Assembly (NCBI GenBank): GCA_027186245.1
Contig: CP114481.1
Location: 54,506,569-54,570,568 of the forward strand
DNA: 64,000 nt
Direction of reading: 5' to 3'
From: Coriaria nepalensis
Taxonomy: Eukaryota; Streptophyta; Magnoliopsida; Cucurbitales; Coriariaceae
The translations under genes were made by a program, and so were the position numbers. Positions 24,439-35,341 of the stretch are shown here, one piece after another. Every line of letters begins with the position of its first letter. Position 1 is the first letter of the stretch. The notes beneath the pieces are model-generated. The model was not told where the DNA came from. It saw only the letters and a program-made list of their open reading frames with translations, and searched no databases.

Positions 24439-24591
24439 GAAAAAATCAACCCAGTACGAGAAATGACGTGCCTTTTAAAATGAGCCCAGAAATGCAAGTG
24501 TTTCATGAATCCCAGCGCCGATGAGTTTGTTATTGAAGCTGCTTATTGTACGCAAGGATGCGAAAAACATGGAACTTTTGGAAATTGTTAA
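24439..24591 (+). pseudogene. Dead paralogue of the Cys-rich peptide
   Basis: In the frame ending at TAA 24589-24591 the sequence aligns residue by residue with the tail of the gene at 23564: VREMTCLLK, stop, AQKCKCFMNPSADEFVIEAA, then YCTQGCEKHGTFGNC. First, third and later cysteines, DEFV, YC-x3-C and the final GNC stop context are conserved. The second cysteine of the neighbour (Cys77) corresponds to a TGA stop at 24481-24483, a one-base change from a Cys codon. No leader or acidic spacer can be recognised upstream in this frame. Confidence 0.7.
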
Positions 24592-25179
24592 CTTGCCATA
24601 TGTATGCATGCTTGTATCTACATATGTCTGTATGTATGTTTGTTTGTATGTTGTCGATAAAATGTTTGAAGTAATTTTTTTGTTCGTTATTTAGCTTCAT
24701 ATTACTTAGATTAAGCAAAAAAATGAGAGATGTATACTTGTCTACTTTTGGATCAATAAGAAATCGTCACGTGTCAAATTTCAGCTATGGGACCCACAAT
24801 CGAACTCCATAGCTTTCAGTAATGCCAGTAAACAGTGAAGATAGTTACACAGATTTAACAGCATATTTTTCAATAATTTCTATGAAACATTTATAGTTGG
24901 AACAATCCCCTCTAATCTATTAATACAGCTTACGGTATACTTCTACTACAACTTTAGTAAACCCACAACCAAAAAACAAAAAAGGAAGACAGAGACTACA
25001 CTAGACAGTAAAAGAGCAGTGAGAGCAAAGAATTTGCTGGAAAAGCTCAGAAATGTTAGAATTATCAATGCCCAGAAATCTACTTACCTAGAATAACAAT
25101 CATGGCAGGTGTTGTCACATTTTGGCAAAATACTTCCATAATATACAGGTATTATCGGGATTACTACCGTTTGGAGAGA
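24592..25179. other. Intergenic, 3' flank of DP
   Basis: No gene seen. The right part (about 24880-25179) is probably the 3' untranslated region of the DP gene, which reads leftwards. Confidence 0.45.
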
Positions 25180-28100
25180 TCAAGGTTGCTCATGCTTGAC
25201 GCGTGCTTTTAGGATGCCAGGTATAGGGGGCGAGGTTGGAGTCCTTAGAGGCGTTGAAGCTGATGGAAGAGGGATATGGTGTTGTTGGTACACCATAGGC
25301 GTGGTGGGACCTCCTTCCCCTCCATTGATGATAAGATTTTGAGGTGGGATATTATCACCCTGTGGCCTTTCACAGAATTTCATCCCTTTCAATACGTAGT
25401 TGTCGTCATGGAGCTCAAAAGGGGTGCTGCAAAGCATACAGTGAGTACCAAAGATGGACCATGGAAATAGTAATAATGAGTAGATAATCAAAGATGGACC
25501 ATTACCTGTTGAAGTCGAAATGTACCAGTTGCATATCTTCTGATATCTCTACCTCTACAGTTGCATGGGGCCGTGTCTACAGATTCAATATTGTCACGAA
25601 AAAGGAAATGAGAGGCATGACATGATTAAAGAACTACAATATTAGGTAGAACCCAAATAAATAAGGAAAACATAAAACGATATAAGGTGGAACCCAAAAC
25701 AAGAAAATATAAGACGATATCAGACAGCAGGGAAGGCTTCCATACCCTGGCAGAGGAAAGGCTGATAAGAAGTTCAATCATCCATTGATGAAACCCCACA
25801 GTTATACAGATATGAATGTCTCAACTAACTAAGGATTGGACCCATATGTTCATAAATTATAAATAGTAGAATGAGACTCAGGTATTTAACTGTGTTCTGA
25901 GAGAATTGCAGTTCTGCTTAAAAGAATAATTCAAAATTTCAAGGCTCATTTCAGTTTTGTAAGCCAAACATATACTTATATCAATCAAATGTTTCTTCAG
26001 TATTATGGCACATTTAAGTTTGGTGAACATAAAATTTACTGTGTGTGAGAGTGTGTGATTGTTTGTATAAACCCACAAACATTCCCCTCAATGTTGCCTT
26101 TTTTGAAACGATACAGAATGATTATTGGATACAATGCAACAAAAGGAACAAGAAAGATCAAAATGCCTCTTTAGCACAGCTTAATGACAGCATTCAGAGA
26201 ATATGAACCAAATCATGCAGAAATTTCAGATGGCATTCACTCTTAAAAGTTTCAAGGATGTCATTTTTTGCACACTTCAAACAGCATTATCACCCTAATT
26301 TACTTCTAAAGAACAAACAAGGCATCATGTACTAAAATAATATTAACAAAAAGAAAATTTACCTGAACCAGAATAAACGGTAAAGCCACACCTCCACTGG
26401 GAGCATTTCCAGAGCTGCATAACTGCTCATTCCGCTGTATGAGATTCTGAAGACCTATGAACTACACGAGATGGAGAGAAAGCGTTGGCAACTTTACTTC
26501 TTCAAAGAACAAGAAAGGGAGGAGTCAACTTATAATTTAAGCAAGGAAATACTAACACCAAGAGTCCATTTGGTTCAGAGTTCATAAAATGTTAAGGTAG
26601 ACTTCAGATGAAGCGAATTGCTTTCTAGCTAAATTTGTGAGGTAAAATGGTGTATATTTGCACCAGCATTTGAGTTAACAGTTAAGATTTCATAGAGTTT
26701 TTGTTAGCGCAAACTTAATTTTAAACTTTAAGTTTCAACTGTCATCCCAGTCTAAGCATTCAACAGTAAATTTCATCAAGGACTTATGAAATAAGAAAGA
26801 GAAAAAATTGACAGATATTCATACCTGTTCCTCCAGTTCTTGCAAGTACGCAGCTTTCTTCTCAATCCTATTTCTAAGTCCCAGTCGTTCTGTCTGCATA
26901 AAGAGAATAAAGGAGTTGCATAAGCACCTACGCCCCCTTTTTTTTTTGGCCAAAGGCACCTACCTAATTGATGAAGGGAAAAAATCAATTAGATGCCAAA
27001 ATATAGAAGTAGAGACTGCATAGGACCTTTAGTTCTTCAAGATCATTCAAGGTAGTACGGGGGAGACCCTTCCATTGTATCTCTTTTTTATCCTTTGATA
27101 TAATGTCCATAGCCATCAGAACATTCAGGGCATCATACACCCTTCGTCGAATGTTTTTCTCATCATATTGCTGCTGTCAAATCAAAATTCCAAAAAAAAT
27201 ATACTTCAATATTTTTGTCTGTTAAGAACACAAATGCAATCAAGCATAAATGAAATATAAATTTGTTGGAGAGTCTGTCTTGACAATATAGTAAACCTGA
27301 TCCGGGGAAGCAATACTGTTCCTGGGATCCGCAAACTCCGCTACAAGTTCATCTGCAACCTGAGAAACACTTAGATTCTCAGTGTGCTCAGATTACAAGA
27401 AAATCATTTGGATGCGATAAAATCAAGAGTATTAAAACCATCAAAGAGATACTAAGCACTAAACCTGAGCCAAGGACCAAAGAATACCAGCTCTAAGCCT
27501 CAAACAATATATTGATGCTAAAACTGAACTAACCTCATTGTAGGTTGTTCTTCCCTTGCTCTGTACTTTCTCACAAACTGTTTAAAGAGCATGAAAATCA
27601 AACAGCTTATCAGGAACACTTTCAAAATCAAATTCTTCACCGCAGAGTCCAATCAATCTCAATTGTAGCTCTACTTAAACACAATGTGATGCTATTCGAG
27701 AATCAGGAAGAAGCTATGAGTAAAAGACCTTTCATGCTGAATTGGCGTAGTCCTCTCCCACTCTTATCGCCTCCAACCGCTCGTTGACCCCTCTTTTTCT
27801 TCTTGTTACTAGTTCGCAATTAAGTTACATTAAAAAGAATTAAATGAAATCCATATCCACAGCATATTTCGTCACAAAGAGAGCCGATTGATGAAAGCTT
27901 TCGCAAAAATAGAGCCAGGAAAGAAGTAGCGACTAATGATAGAAATACAGAAGACTCACCCGCCTTGGGACCTTGCATCGTCGCCATGAATGTCGAGGCC
28001 ATTTAATCGGAGAAAAGTGTTGTCGCTAGCAGGCGTAGCCATGGTTTGCTCGCTACGACTGGAAGGTGAACCGATGCTGCCACTCATGGACAAGGATTGG

Positions 28101-28186
28101 CCGGAAATTGTGGCGGCACCGCGACCACCAGCTAGGTGCTCGTCATTGTCCTCTTCTCGGCATCGTTGCTGTGTTCTTGTACCCAT
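25180..28186 (-). CDS. DP: DP protein, dimerisation partner of E2F (DPB-like)
   Basis: DP proteins pair with E2Fs to bind TTTSSCGC sites and drive S-phase genes; the complex is held by the retinoblastoma-related protein. Nine minus-strand exons: 28186-27960, 27808-27729, 27577-27534, 27359-27297, 27173-27027, 26893-26825, 26461-26363, 25576-25506, 25426-25180; 348 residues with all phases consistent. The N-terminal [20 protein letters not shown] and [11 protein letters not shown] blocks are DPB-like. The winged-helix DNA-binding domain runs [50 protein letters not shown]. Then the heptad dimerisation region [20 protein letters not shown] and the DP-specific [20 protein letters not shown] with [18 protein letters not shown]. 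The C-terminus is Pro/Thr-rich. The track start upstream of 28186 is a TTG, so ATG 28186 is preferred. Confidence 0.96.
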
Positions 28187-28738
28187 TCTTCCCTCCTCTT
28201 CTTCTCCTATTCTTCTCCACCTTCTGATTGCTGAGGTCAACAATGCTAAGAGTGTGTTATCGAAGAGAGAGAGAGAGAGAGAGATTGGGGCTAACAGCAG
28301 GAGGAAAGGTAACTGTGGGTTTGGGGAGGTTTGAGAGAGGAAGAGAGAAATAAATATTGGGAAAGATAATAACGAGGGAAAGTAGTACTACTTAGAAACG
28401 GCACTTTCTTAATGCCTTGTTTGGATGTGTGTAATTCCAGCTACCAAGGAAATTAATCTACGTATTACATACATACATATTACATACACTTATCTTCTTT
28501 AAAATACGAGATAAAATATTACATTCATCTCCGGTTAAAATATATCACATCAGTTAAAAATTGATAACTATCTCATAAATGGAAAAAATAAATGATAAAT
28601 ATTAAGAAAGAAATGGGGTTTTGTTTAAACTAATCTGATATGAGGTATAATCCCTCTCTACATCTCTGCATATATTGTATAGGAATATCTCTCGACCAGG
28701 TACTAAACCAAAAGCCTTATATACAAGAAGAGAGCTTA
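28187..28738. promoter_or_regulatory. DP promoter region and VGT pseudogene 3' flank
   Basis: A (GA)n run of about 20 bp at 28265-28284 (CT on the gene strand) probably lies in the DP leader. AT-rich DNA follows. Near 28411-28430 is CCTTGTTTGGATGTGTG, similar in style to the GTTTGGTTGAGTG blocks at 59.5 kb. No gene seen. Confidence 0.45.
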
Positions 28739-31700
28739 TTAGCAAATTCCCATTAAAGGCAATTTGGCTTCAATTTCTTCAAGAGTGAGGCCCTTAGTTT
28801 CCGGGATGACGAAGAATATGAAGACAAGCGATAAAACAGCTATCGCCCCAAACACGTAGAATAAGATTCCGGCTCCAAGCAATGCCTGCAATGAAAAAGA
28901 AATGTTAACCTTTATGTTTTCTTATCTTCTTAACAGCTTTTAGATACAAGCAGCTGAGATTTTTTGAAAGTGAAGAAGAAGAGACAGAAGGGGTGGTCAA
29001 AAGTTACTTTTCTGAAGTACCTTAAGAGGGGAAAATGCAAATGTGACTAGTGCATTTGCTCCAAAATTTATGAGCACTGCTACACTGAGTCCTCGGCCCC
29101 TTAGTCGTAAAGGGAAAATCTCCGAAATCAGTAACCAACCAATTGGACCAAAGGATAACTGCAAACTCGATTTCATTAGCTTAGTCTCATTCCTGATAAT
29201 ATATGTGTGTGTGAAAATGTTGAGTACCTGATAACAGCCAACGTAAAGTAGAAGTGCAATTACAGCTGCAGCCGGGGCATTATCAAGGAAAAGGTAATAT
29301 GATCCAAGAAGGAATAAAGAGACCACCTGCCCACATCAGCAAAATAATGTATAATCTTAACAGTGCTGAAATTTTCCAGAAAGCTGGTCATAAAATCCTT
29401 TAGACATTTGAAAAAAAAAAAATCCAATATAGCAAATATACAAATTTAAGACTATGAAGCGGTCTTACCATTCCAGAGACACCTCCAAGTAATAAGGGTC
29501 TCCTTCCAACTCTATCAACAACAAGAACAGCTACACCTGCCATAATCAACTGTGACACAGAAGGAGGAGGTAAGATCAATAACATTTCCATGCTAAAAAA
29601 TTGAATATTTATTCCCTCACCTTCAATAAACCGAGCAGAATTGACACCCGTGTTGCATCAGATGCTGCAGAGAATCCAGCACTCTGCAATTCAATATAGG
29701 GATGAGATTAAATATACATCTCTGTTAAAAAAAACCTGAAAGAAATTGAACTTCATAAGGTATCTGTAAGATAGAGGCAGCATAGTAGAGCACACTAGGT
29801 TGTCCAGTTATCTGTCAAAGAATCAATATAAAGTATATAAGAAAAATACCTTTAATTTCATCACTAAAATTTAATGAAAGTTTCTTGTAGAATTAATCAC
29901 CTGCTGAAACAAGACTCATCCCCCACCAATCAAAAGGGCCTTAAAGCACTTCCCACATAACAATTCGCCAAAAGTAGCTTCCTTCTCTTCACCAACAAAT
30001 GCCAGCTCAGTCAAGATCTCATTCACTTGTTCAGGGGCTGATTCACCAATTACCGGACCTCTAAGCCGTCTCAAGCAACTAATTGCAATCTCCTTTAATT
30101 CCCTGATGTCTCCTTTTCCCTGAATGGCTCGTAATAGTAGGTACCTTGGAGATTCTGGCAGCCACCACATTCCTATTCCCATAGCCAAGGCCAATGGAGT
30201 ACTAGCTCCATACATGTAGCGCCAACCAGAAACTATGTCCACTAAAGGCTACCGGTTCCATAACCAGTCTGCAAAGATACCAAAGTAATTCTTTTGATCT
30301 TTTTCTTCTTTCATAAATGTAGCAATCAGAATTCAGAACATTAGCAAGGTTGAAGCACTTACAACCATCCCGAGAACTATGAAGAACTCTTTGAGAGAGA
30401 TCAATTGACCACGGATTTGACTTGGGGATGTCTCAGCTATGTACATGGGAGCAGCGTGCATTGCCTAAAGTGAAAATAAGAGATGTAAAATGTCTGAAAT
30501 GGAAATAATAGTAAAAGAAAGGACCACAAAGAAGGGTCTTACAAGTCCAATTCCTACACCAAATACAAGGCGGCCAATCACCATGATAGGCAAATCGGGT
30601 GCTATTGCTGTAATGAGAGCTCCAACAAGGTAAAGTAAAGCAGACAGCATTAACTCCCTTCTCCTCCCTTTAATGAAAAATTCATCATTAGAACTTTATT
30701 AGTCAATGAGACAAAGATTCTCGTATACAAAATATGTAGAGCATTTTGAGTCGAGTAACCTACCTAGAAAATCAGCAATGTTAAAGGCTAAAATGGAGCC
30801 AATTAAGGCACCATATAATGAGCCACTTGTCTACAAAAAGTTAATCCTCACCATTAGTAACATATCAAGCATGTAGGGATTAATCCACTAGTAAGTAATA
30901 AGAATATACAATTAGTTGTGAACTAACTATGAGACCAATTTCCACCGTAGACAAGTCATACCATTATATTCCACTTAATGTGGCTGACTGCAAGGGAAAA
31001 ATAAAACCCATGGAAAGAAGATGATTCAAGGGTTACGAAAACACATTCAATGTTTGTGCTGTCAACAAGTTGTCATTAGATAGCGGTCTTCTTGTACCAT
31101 ATGATTTGATAGCTGTACAGAATCATACCTCTATAGAAATGGTAGCACAAGATGTAGCACCAATGTTGTAGCCATACAGCAGTCCTCCAAGGGCTGGGAA
31201 TAGAAATCTGAAATCCCAAACATAGCCATTCCAATAAAAATCAAAACGTAAAACATATTCAAATCCAAACAGCCATTTTATACTTAGTTAGATAGGCAAA
31301 ATTATACTAAGCACAGACTATAATCAAAAGAGGCAGTGCCATAGCTATCTATTATGTCAATACATATAACCAAAATGTCTTTCACGTCCTTTTCTAATGA
31401 AATTGACATCTACCTAACAACATTAGGTTTGTTTGCATAGCAGTTCCACGCCCAATTGTTTGGTTAAAATAAAATAAATTGAATTGAACATTTTGAAGAA
31501 CAAGGCCCAAATTTCTTAGCTCTTATACTAACGGTTCTGTCAACCTTAATCAGATGTCAAGTTTAATATGTATCAGCATACAAATCAGATTAAGAAAAAA
31601 GGCAGTTAGAATACTGACGGGAGGATTGCAGCAGAAACAGAGTAGTTCTCAGAACTGTGAGCTCCATTAATAAGAGGCTCCTCAGCAGCATCAATCTCAT

Positions 31701-32281
31701 CTGAAGACTTTCCCACCAAAGAAAAGAATACTCAAGAAATAAACAGTAGACAATCAAGGAAAGATTGCAAAAGGAGGGGGGGGGGGGGGGGGGGGAACAT
31801 TCGAACTTCAAATTTGTTATTAGATAAATTAATAAACATTTTAAGTGGAGTTATGAACTAAATTAAACCCTCTTATGAACGGAAATGTCAAGCCATTCAA
31901 AATCCTAATTTCAATCATTTGGTTTCTGAGAGAGCTTATATTCTTGCATTTTCCGACCTCCCAAACAGATAGTATAATATCACAGAACCAAACTATAGAC
32001 ATTAAACATCCACTTAGCTCCACCGCCAAGCGTGAGATAAGATAATACTTATAACCTGCAAATTATTAGCTCATCACTAATTTGTTCCTTTCGGTAAATA
32101 TAAGAAAATTTTCCATCATTTTCTCTCCGTCAAAATTTTCATTTCAACTCACTCAGCAACCCAATAGACCAAAACAGAAACTAACGTAAAAAAGAACCCA
32201 AGCAAAGAGAAATCCAGTTGGAGTTGAGGACAAGAAACCTTTTCATTTGACTTTCGTGGGCCGCTCAGGATCGGACGCCAT
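28739..32281 (-). pseudogene. Vacuolar glucose transporter-like (MFS sugar porter) gene with disabling lesions
   Basis: The VGT family exports sugar/H+ across the tonoplast. All fourteen exon positions of the family can be followed on the minus strand: 32281-32239, 31707-31619, 31207-31129, 30987-30928, 30830-30764, 30667-30543, 30464-30363, 30268-29901, 29811-29764, 29683-29621, 29549-29469, 29326-29228, 29158-29021, 28885-28739. Sugar-porter signatures are clear: NIADFLGRRREL, GWRYMYG, PESPRYLL, ITGQPSVLYYAASILQ, DRVGRRPLLLGG, PETKGLTLEEIEAK. Lesions: an extra A in exon 1 puts TGA at 32245-32243; TAA at 30966-30964 replaces a codon in SGI-x-WYDLS; one T is lost at about 30246-30244, giving a frameshift before VDIVSGW; TGA at 29918-29916 lies before VLFQQ; the donor after SILQ reads AT instead of GT (29763-29762). 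Five separate defects argue for a pseudogene rather than sequencing error. It resembles Arabidopsis At3g03090/At5g17010. Confidence 0.88.
31776..31795 (+). repeat. Run of 20 G residues
   Basis: A pure G homopolymer inside the first intron of the VGT-like pseudogene. Such runs are prone to assembly error. Confidence 0.9.
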
Positions 32282-33399
32282 TGTTTCCAGCCTTCCGGGC
32301 ACAAAGCAAGACGATAGATTTTGAAACGAGAAAGCGCGCCGCGAGCAGAAGTTTCACAAAGATTGCAAACAATTAGAGGTGCAAAGATTGTTCGGGAGCG
32401 AGATTGAATGAAACCAGCAAAGCTAACAAAGATTGAATTAGCCGGTTGAAATACAGATACAGATACGGAGAGAGAGTGTGGGTAGGTAAGGGAAGAAGAA
32501 GAGATGATGAAGATTTGAAGAAATTACCCAAAAGAAAAAAAGAAGAAAAAGGAAAACGTGTTAGAACTCAGAACGGAAGTTAGGGGGAAAGGGGGCAGTT
32601 CAAAAAGAGTACATCGGAGAAAATTGCATTATTTTAATAGTTGACTAAATTTGGTATCGTTTTTTGGTTAAAATTGCCTTAAGATAATAGATTAAGTAAG
32701 TTTAAAAATAAAAAGTTTGGAAAGAACAAACTACCCATGCGCGCCATTCAAACTTCAAAGATCAAAATTCAAACTATGAACAAACTTTCCAACCCGGTCT
32801 AAACACTTTTCGGTTTCTTCACTTCCTAATCTCCTAACAATCTCCCAACGCACATCCCCAACCCATGTCTCCAGCGTTCTTCTATTTTCGTGATCAAGTC
32901 TCACAATTCTTAAAGTTTTATGATTGGGAAGTAAACTCGAAAGAGATATACAATTTTAGTTGTCTTTGGATTAATTTGCTGGTGACCAAATATGTAAATG
33001 TATGATTGAATATTGAAAATATTAATTATGTATGTAAAGTGTTTGAATAATTATTAAAAGAATCTCAAATTTGATTTATTCTTGTGGATGTAAATAAATT
33101 AATGGGAATTAGTTAAGGAATGGAGTTGTGAATTTTTTAATGAGGAGTTCACGGTTTGGACCCAAAAAATAGGTTTAGGTGATTTAAACTCAGTGGTCTC
33201 AATAATTTCAGTGATCTTAAACTGAATTCTTAATTTAGGATCTTAGATATCATTTTGAACCAATTTATTTATTGAAATTGTTTAATTTATTATTATTATA
33301 TGATTGTTTTTAAAGGCATGCATTAACTCAACTAAAATTGATTTTGTATCATAATCGTCATTTTGGTTGCACGATTACTTCGCAATCGAGATTGCATGA
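32282..33399. other. Intergenic: VGT-like 5' flank and AT-rich spacer
   Basis: The first 300 bp are the former leader and promoter of the VGT-like gene, with a GATACA repeat and a GA run near 32451-32476. The rest is AT-rich spacer with no gene. Confidence 0.45.
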
Positions 33400-34882
33400 T
33401 GTGATTAAGGAGAATGCGAGAGAATTGGAAATGTTCATGACATAATGCTTTGGGCATTTCTTGGACGTGAATTCAAAACTATTTTTCTCTAGTCAGTTAG
33501 TTTTAACCTTGATACTCCGTCTAGTTCGAGCCCCAAAAAGTATGATGCATTGTTTTCCAAAAATAGTCATTTTCTCCGGTACTCGCAATATGAGTTTCTT
33601 TTAATAGTTAAAAGATTGAAGTGTCATGACCCATCAATCGTACCTTATAGAATAATGAATAATACAGGACTGGCGGACAAATAATTGGGGAGAAAATGAA
33701 ATTTAAATGTATTAATTTCAAGGACATGCTTAAGAATCTCCCTAAAAGTAAAAAGAGTGAAGATCCAATTGAAAGGGTGAAGTTGAAGAAGAGAAGGTGA
33801 AATTAGTCATTGTTTACTTCTTGGTGCCCGCTCTCTTAAGTACAATAAAGAATAATAACTTTGAGAATAGTTATATATTCATGTTCTCATACTTCGAATT
33901 TTTCAACAGTTATTCTTGGGGTAAATCAATATACAAGAGAACCATCAAATATAGAAATAGAAACGACCTTGAGAAGAAGGCTAAGATAGCTGCTAGAAGA
34001 AGAAATGGTAAAGATGTGACCATGGATTTTCAGGTAATTATTCATCTTAATTAGACTTCAATTAAATAGTAAGTTTTTAATATTTCAATTTGGTCTTTAT
34101 TAATGCTTTTTAAATTACTTTACATATATGGACTTTTGAAGTTATTCCTAACATTGGAGAGGAATTTGAGATTCATTTGGAAAAGACCGATAGCGATAGG
34201 CCACAAATCCTTAATTGAGGAACACAAAATTCGGGACATACAAATATGTTTATTCCTTCGTAGAAGAAGATCATATAGACTTTGGATAAAACAAATTTTA
34301 GCTTTGATTGGATTTTTTATTACTGTAATTATTAAATTAACAGACTTTCATCAATCTAACATTAAACATATAAGTTAAAATGCATAAAATCTTAAGGCCG
34401 TCAATAGAAGAGGAATTTGAGTCTTATATCAGCATTGACTCATTCAGCGATGAGGAGAATGATATAAATATCGATCATGTGAGGGCCGCACTAGATGAGA
34501 TAGGGGAGCAAGAGCAAGAGGTTAAAGAAGATAATATATTTTGAGACGAGATGGAAGAAGAGGGAGGAGAAGAGGATGTTCAGGAGGTTGAGGAGGAGTA
34601 TGAAGGAGAGGATGAACGACAATATTCTCCACCTTCACCGAGAAGAAGAAGAGCGGTAGACTCTTAAGCGGTGAGCTAATTGATTTCATGTGCAAAATAG
34701 AAGGGAAAATAGATAATCTTGGCTACAGAGTGAGGGAACTCAAGTATCGGTTCGGGGGCCTAGAGTATACTGTCAGCGAGAGATTGAGGAGGCTGGAACA
34801 TGTCGTCGAGATGATCAGTCATAAATTAAATCGTATGATTTACTTACCCTTTAGTGCAAACAACGAGAATGCTTCACAATAA
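33400..34882 (+). mobile_element. Relic of a DUF1985/Ulp1-type transposon-associated gene
   Basis: Short frames in series resemble the DUF1985 domain seen in plant Ulp1-protease genes carried by Mutator-like and other DNA transposons. About 33430-33470 gives CFGHFLDV. 33797-34054 gives KLVIVYFLVPALLS, then FFNSYSWGKSIYKRTIKY. About 34127-34175 gives WTFEVIPNIGEEF, matching the family's x-WAYE-x-IP block. An acidic stretch (34384-34665, EEEYEGEDE-like) and a predicted coiled coil (34688-34880, RELKYRFGGLEYTV, RLRRLEHVVEMI) follow. Many stops and frame changes separate them. No Ulp1 catalytic domain and no terminal inverted repeats were found. An intact element is excluded. Confidence 0.55.
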
Positions 34883-35341
34883 AGCTCGATTGGGCATGAT
34901 ATGCTTGATGAACATGAGTTCATATTTTCAATATAGGTTAAATAGCTGACCTCGGTAAGTAATGGAAGGATGTGTTATTTGTTTACAAGGATTCAATATA
35001 ACTTTGATGTGGATCAAATGAGATTAAGCTTAATCTTTTAATTAAAATGTGATACATATTTAAAATTAATGAATAGATAAATTATTTAAGACAATATTTT
35101 ACTCCATAGATTAAACTCTTAATCTAGAACTACCCAAAACCCTCTCTTTACCATAACCTCTCTTTTTTCCACGTGAATTTTGAACAAAACTTGGCTTTCT
35201 GAGAAACATGAGCAGAAAATTTCACAATTTCGAAACAAGTCCGAGACATTTTATTCGTCGTCAATAAAGAGAGCCAGAATAATCCTGACTGTTGTCAAAA
35301 GAGTTTTCACAGGGCAGGGGTTGTAAGCGAAGAGAATTAGC
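34883..35341. other. Spacer and NDUFA12 3' flank
   Basis: No gene seen. Bases from about 35200 to 35341 are the 3' untranslated region of NDUFA12. Confidence 0.45.

Noticed and set aside
24264..24524. 86-codon + strand frame before the Cys-rich pseudogene
   Set aside because: It runs over the pseudogene in the wrong frame and the conserved cysteine tail is in a different frame.
29621..29811. A U12-type (AT-AC) intron in the VGT-like gene
   Set aside because: The acceptor is a normal CAG, no U12 branch site lies near it, and the donor differs from a normal U2 donor by one base; a mutation is simpler.
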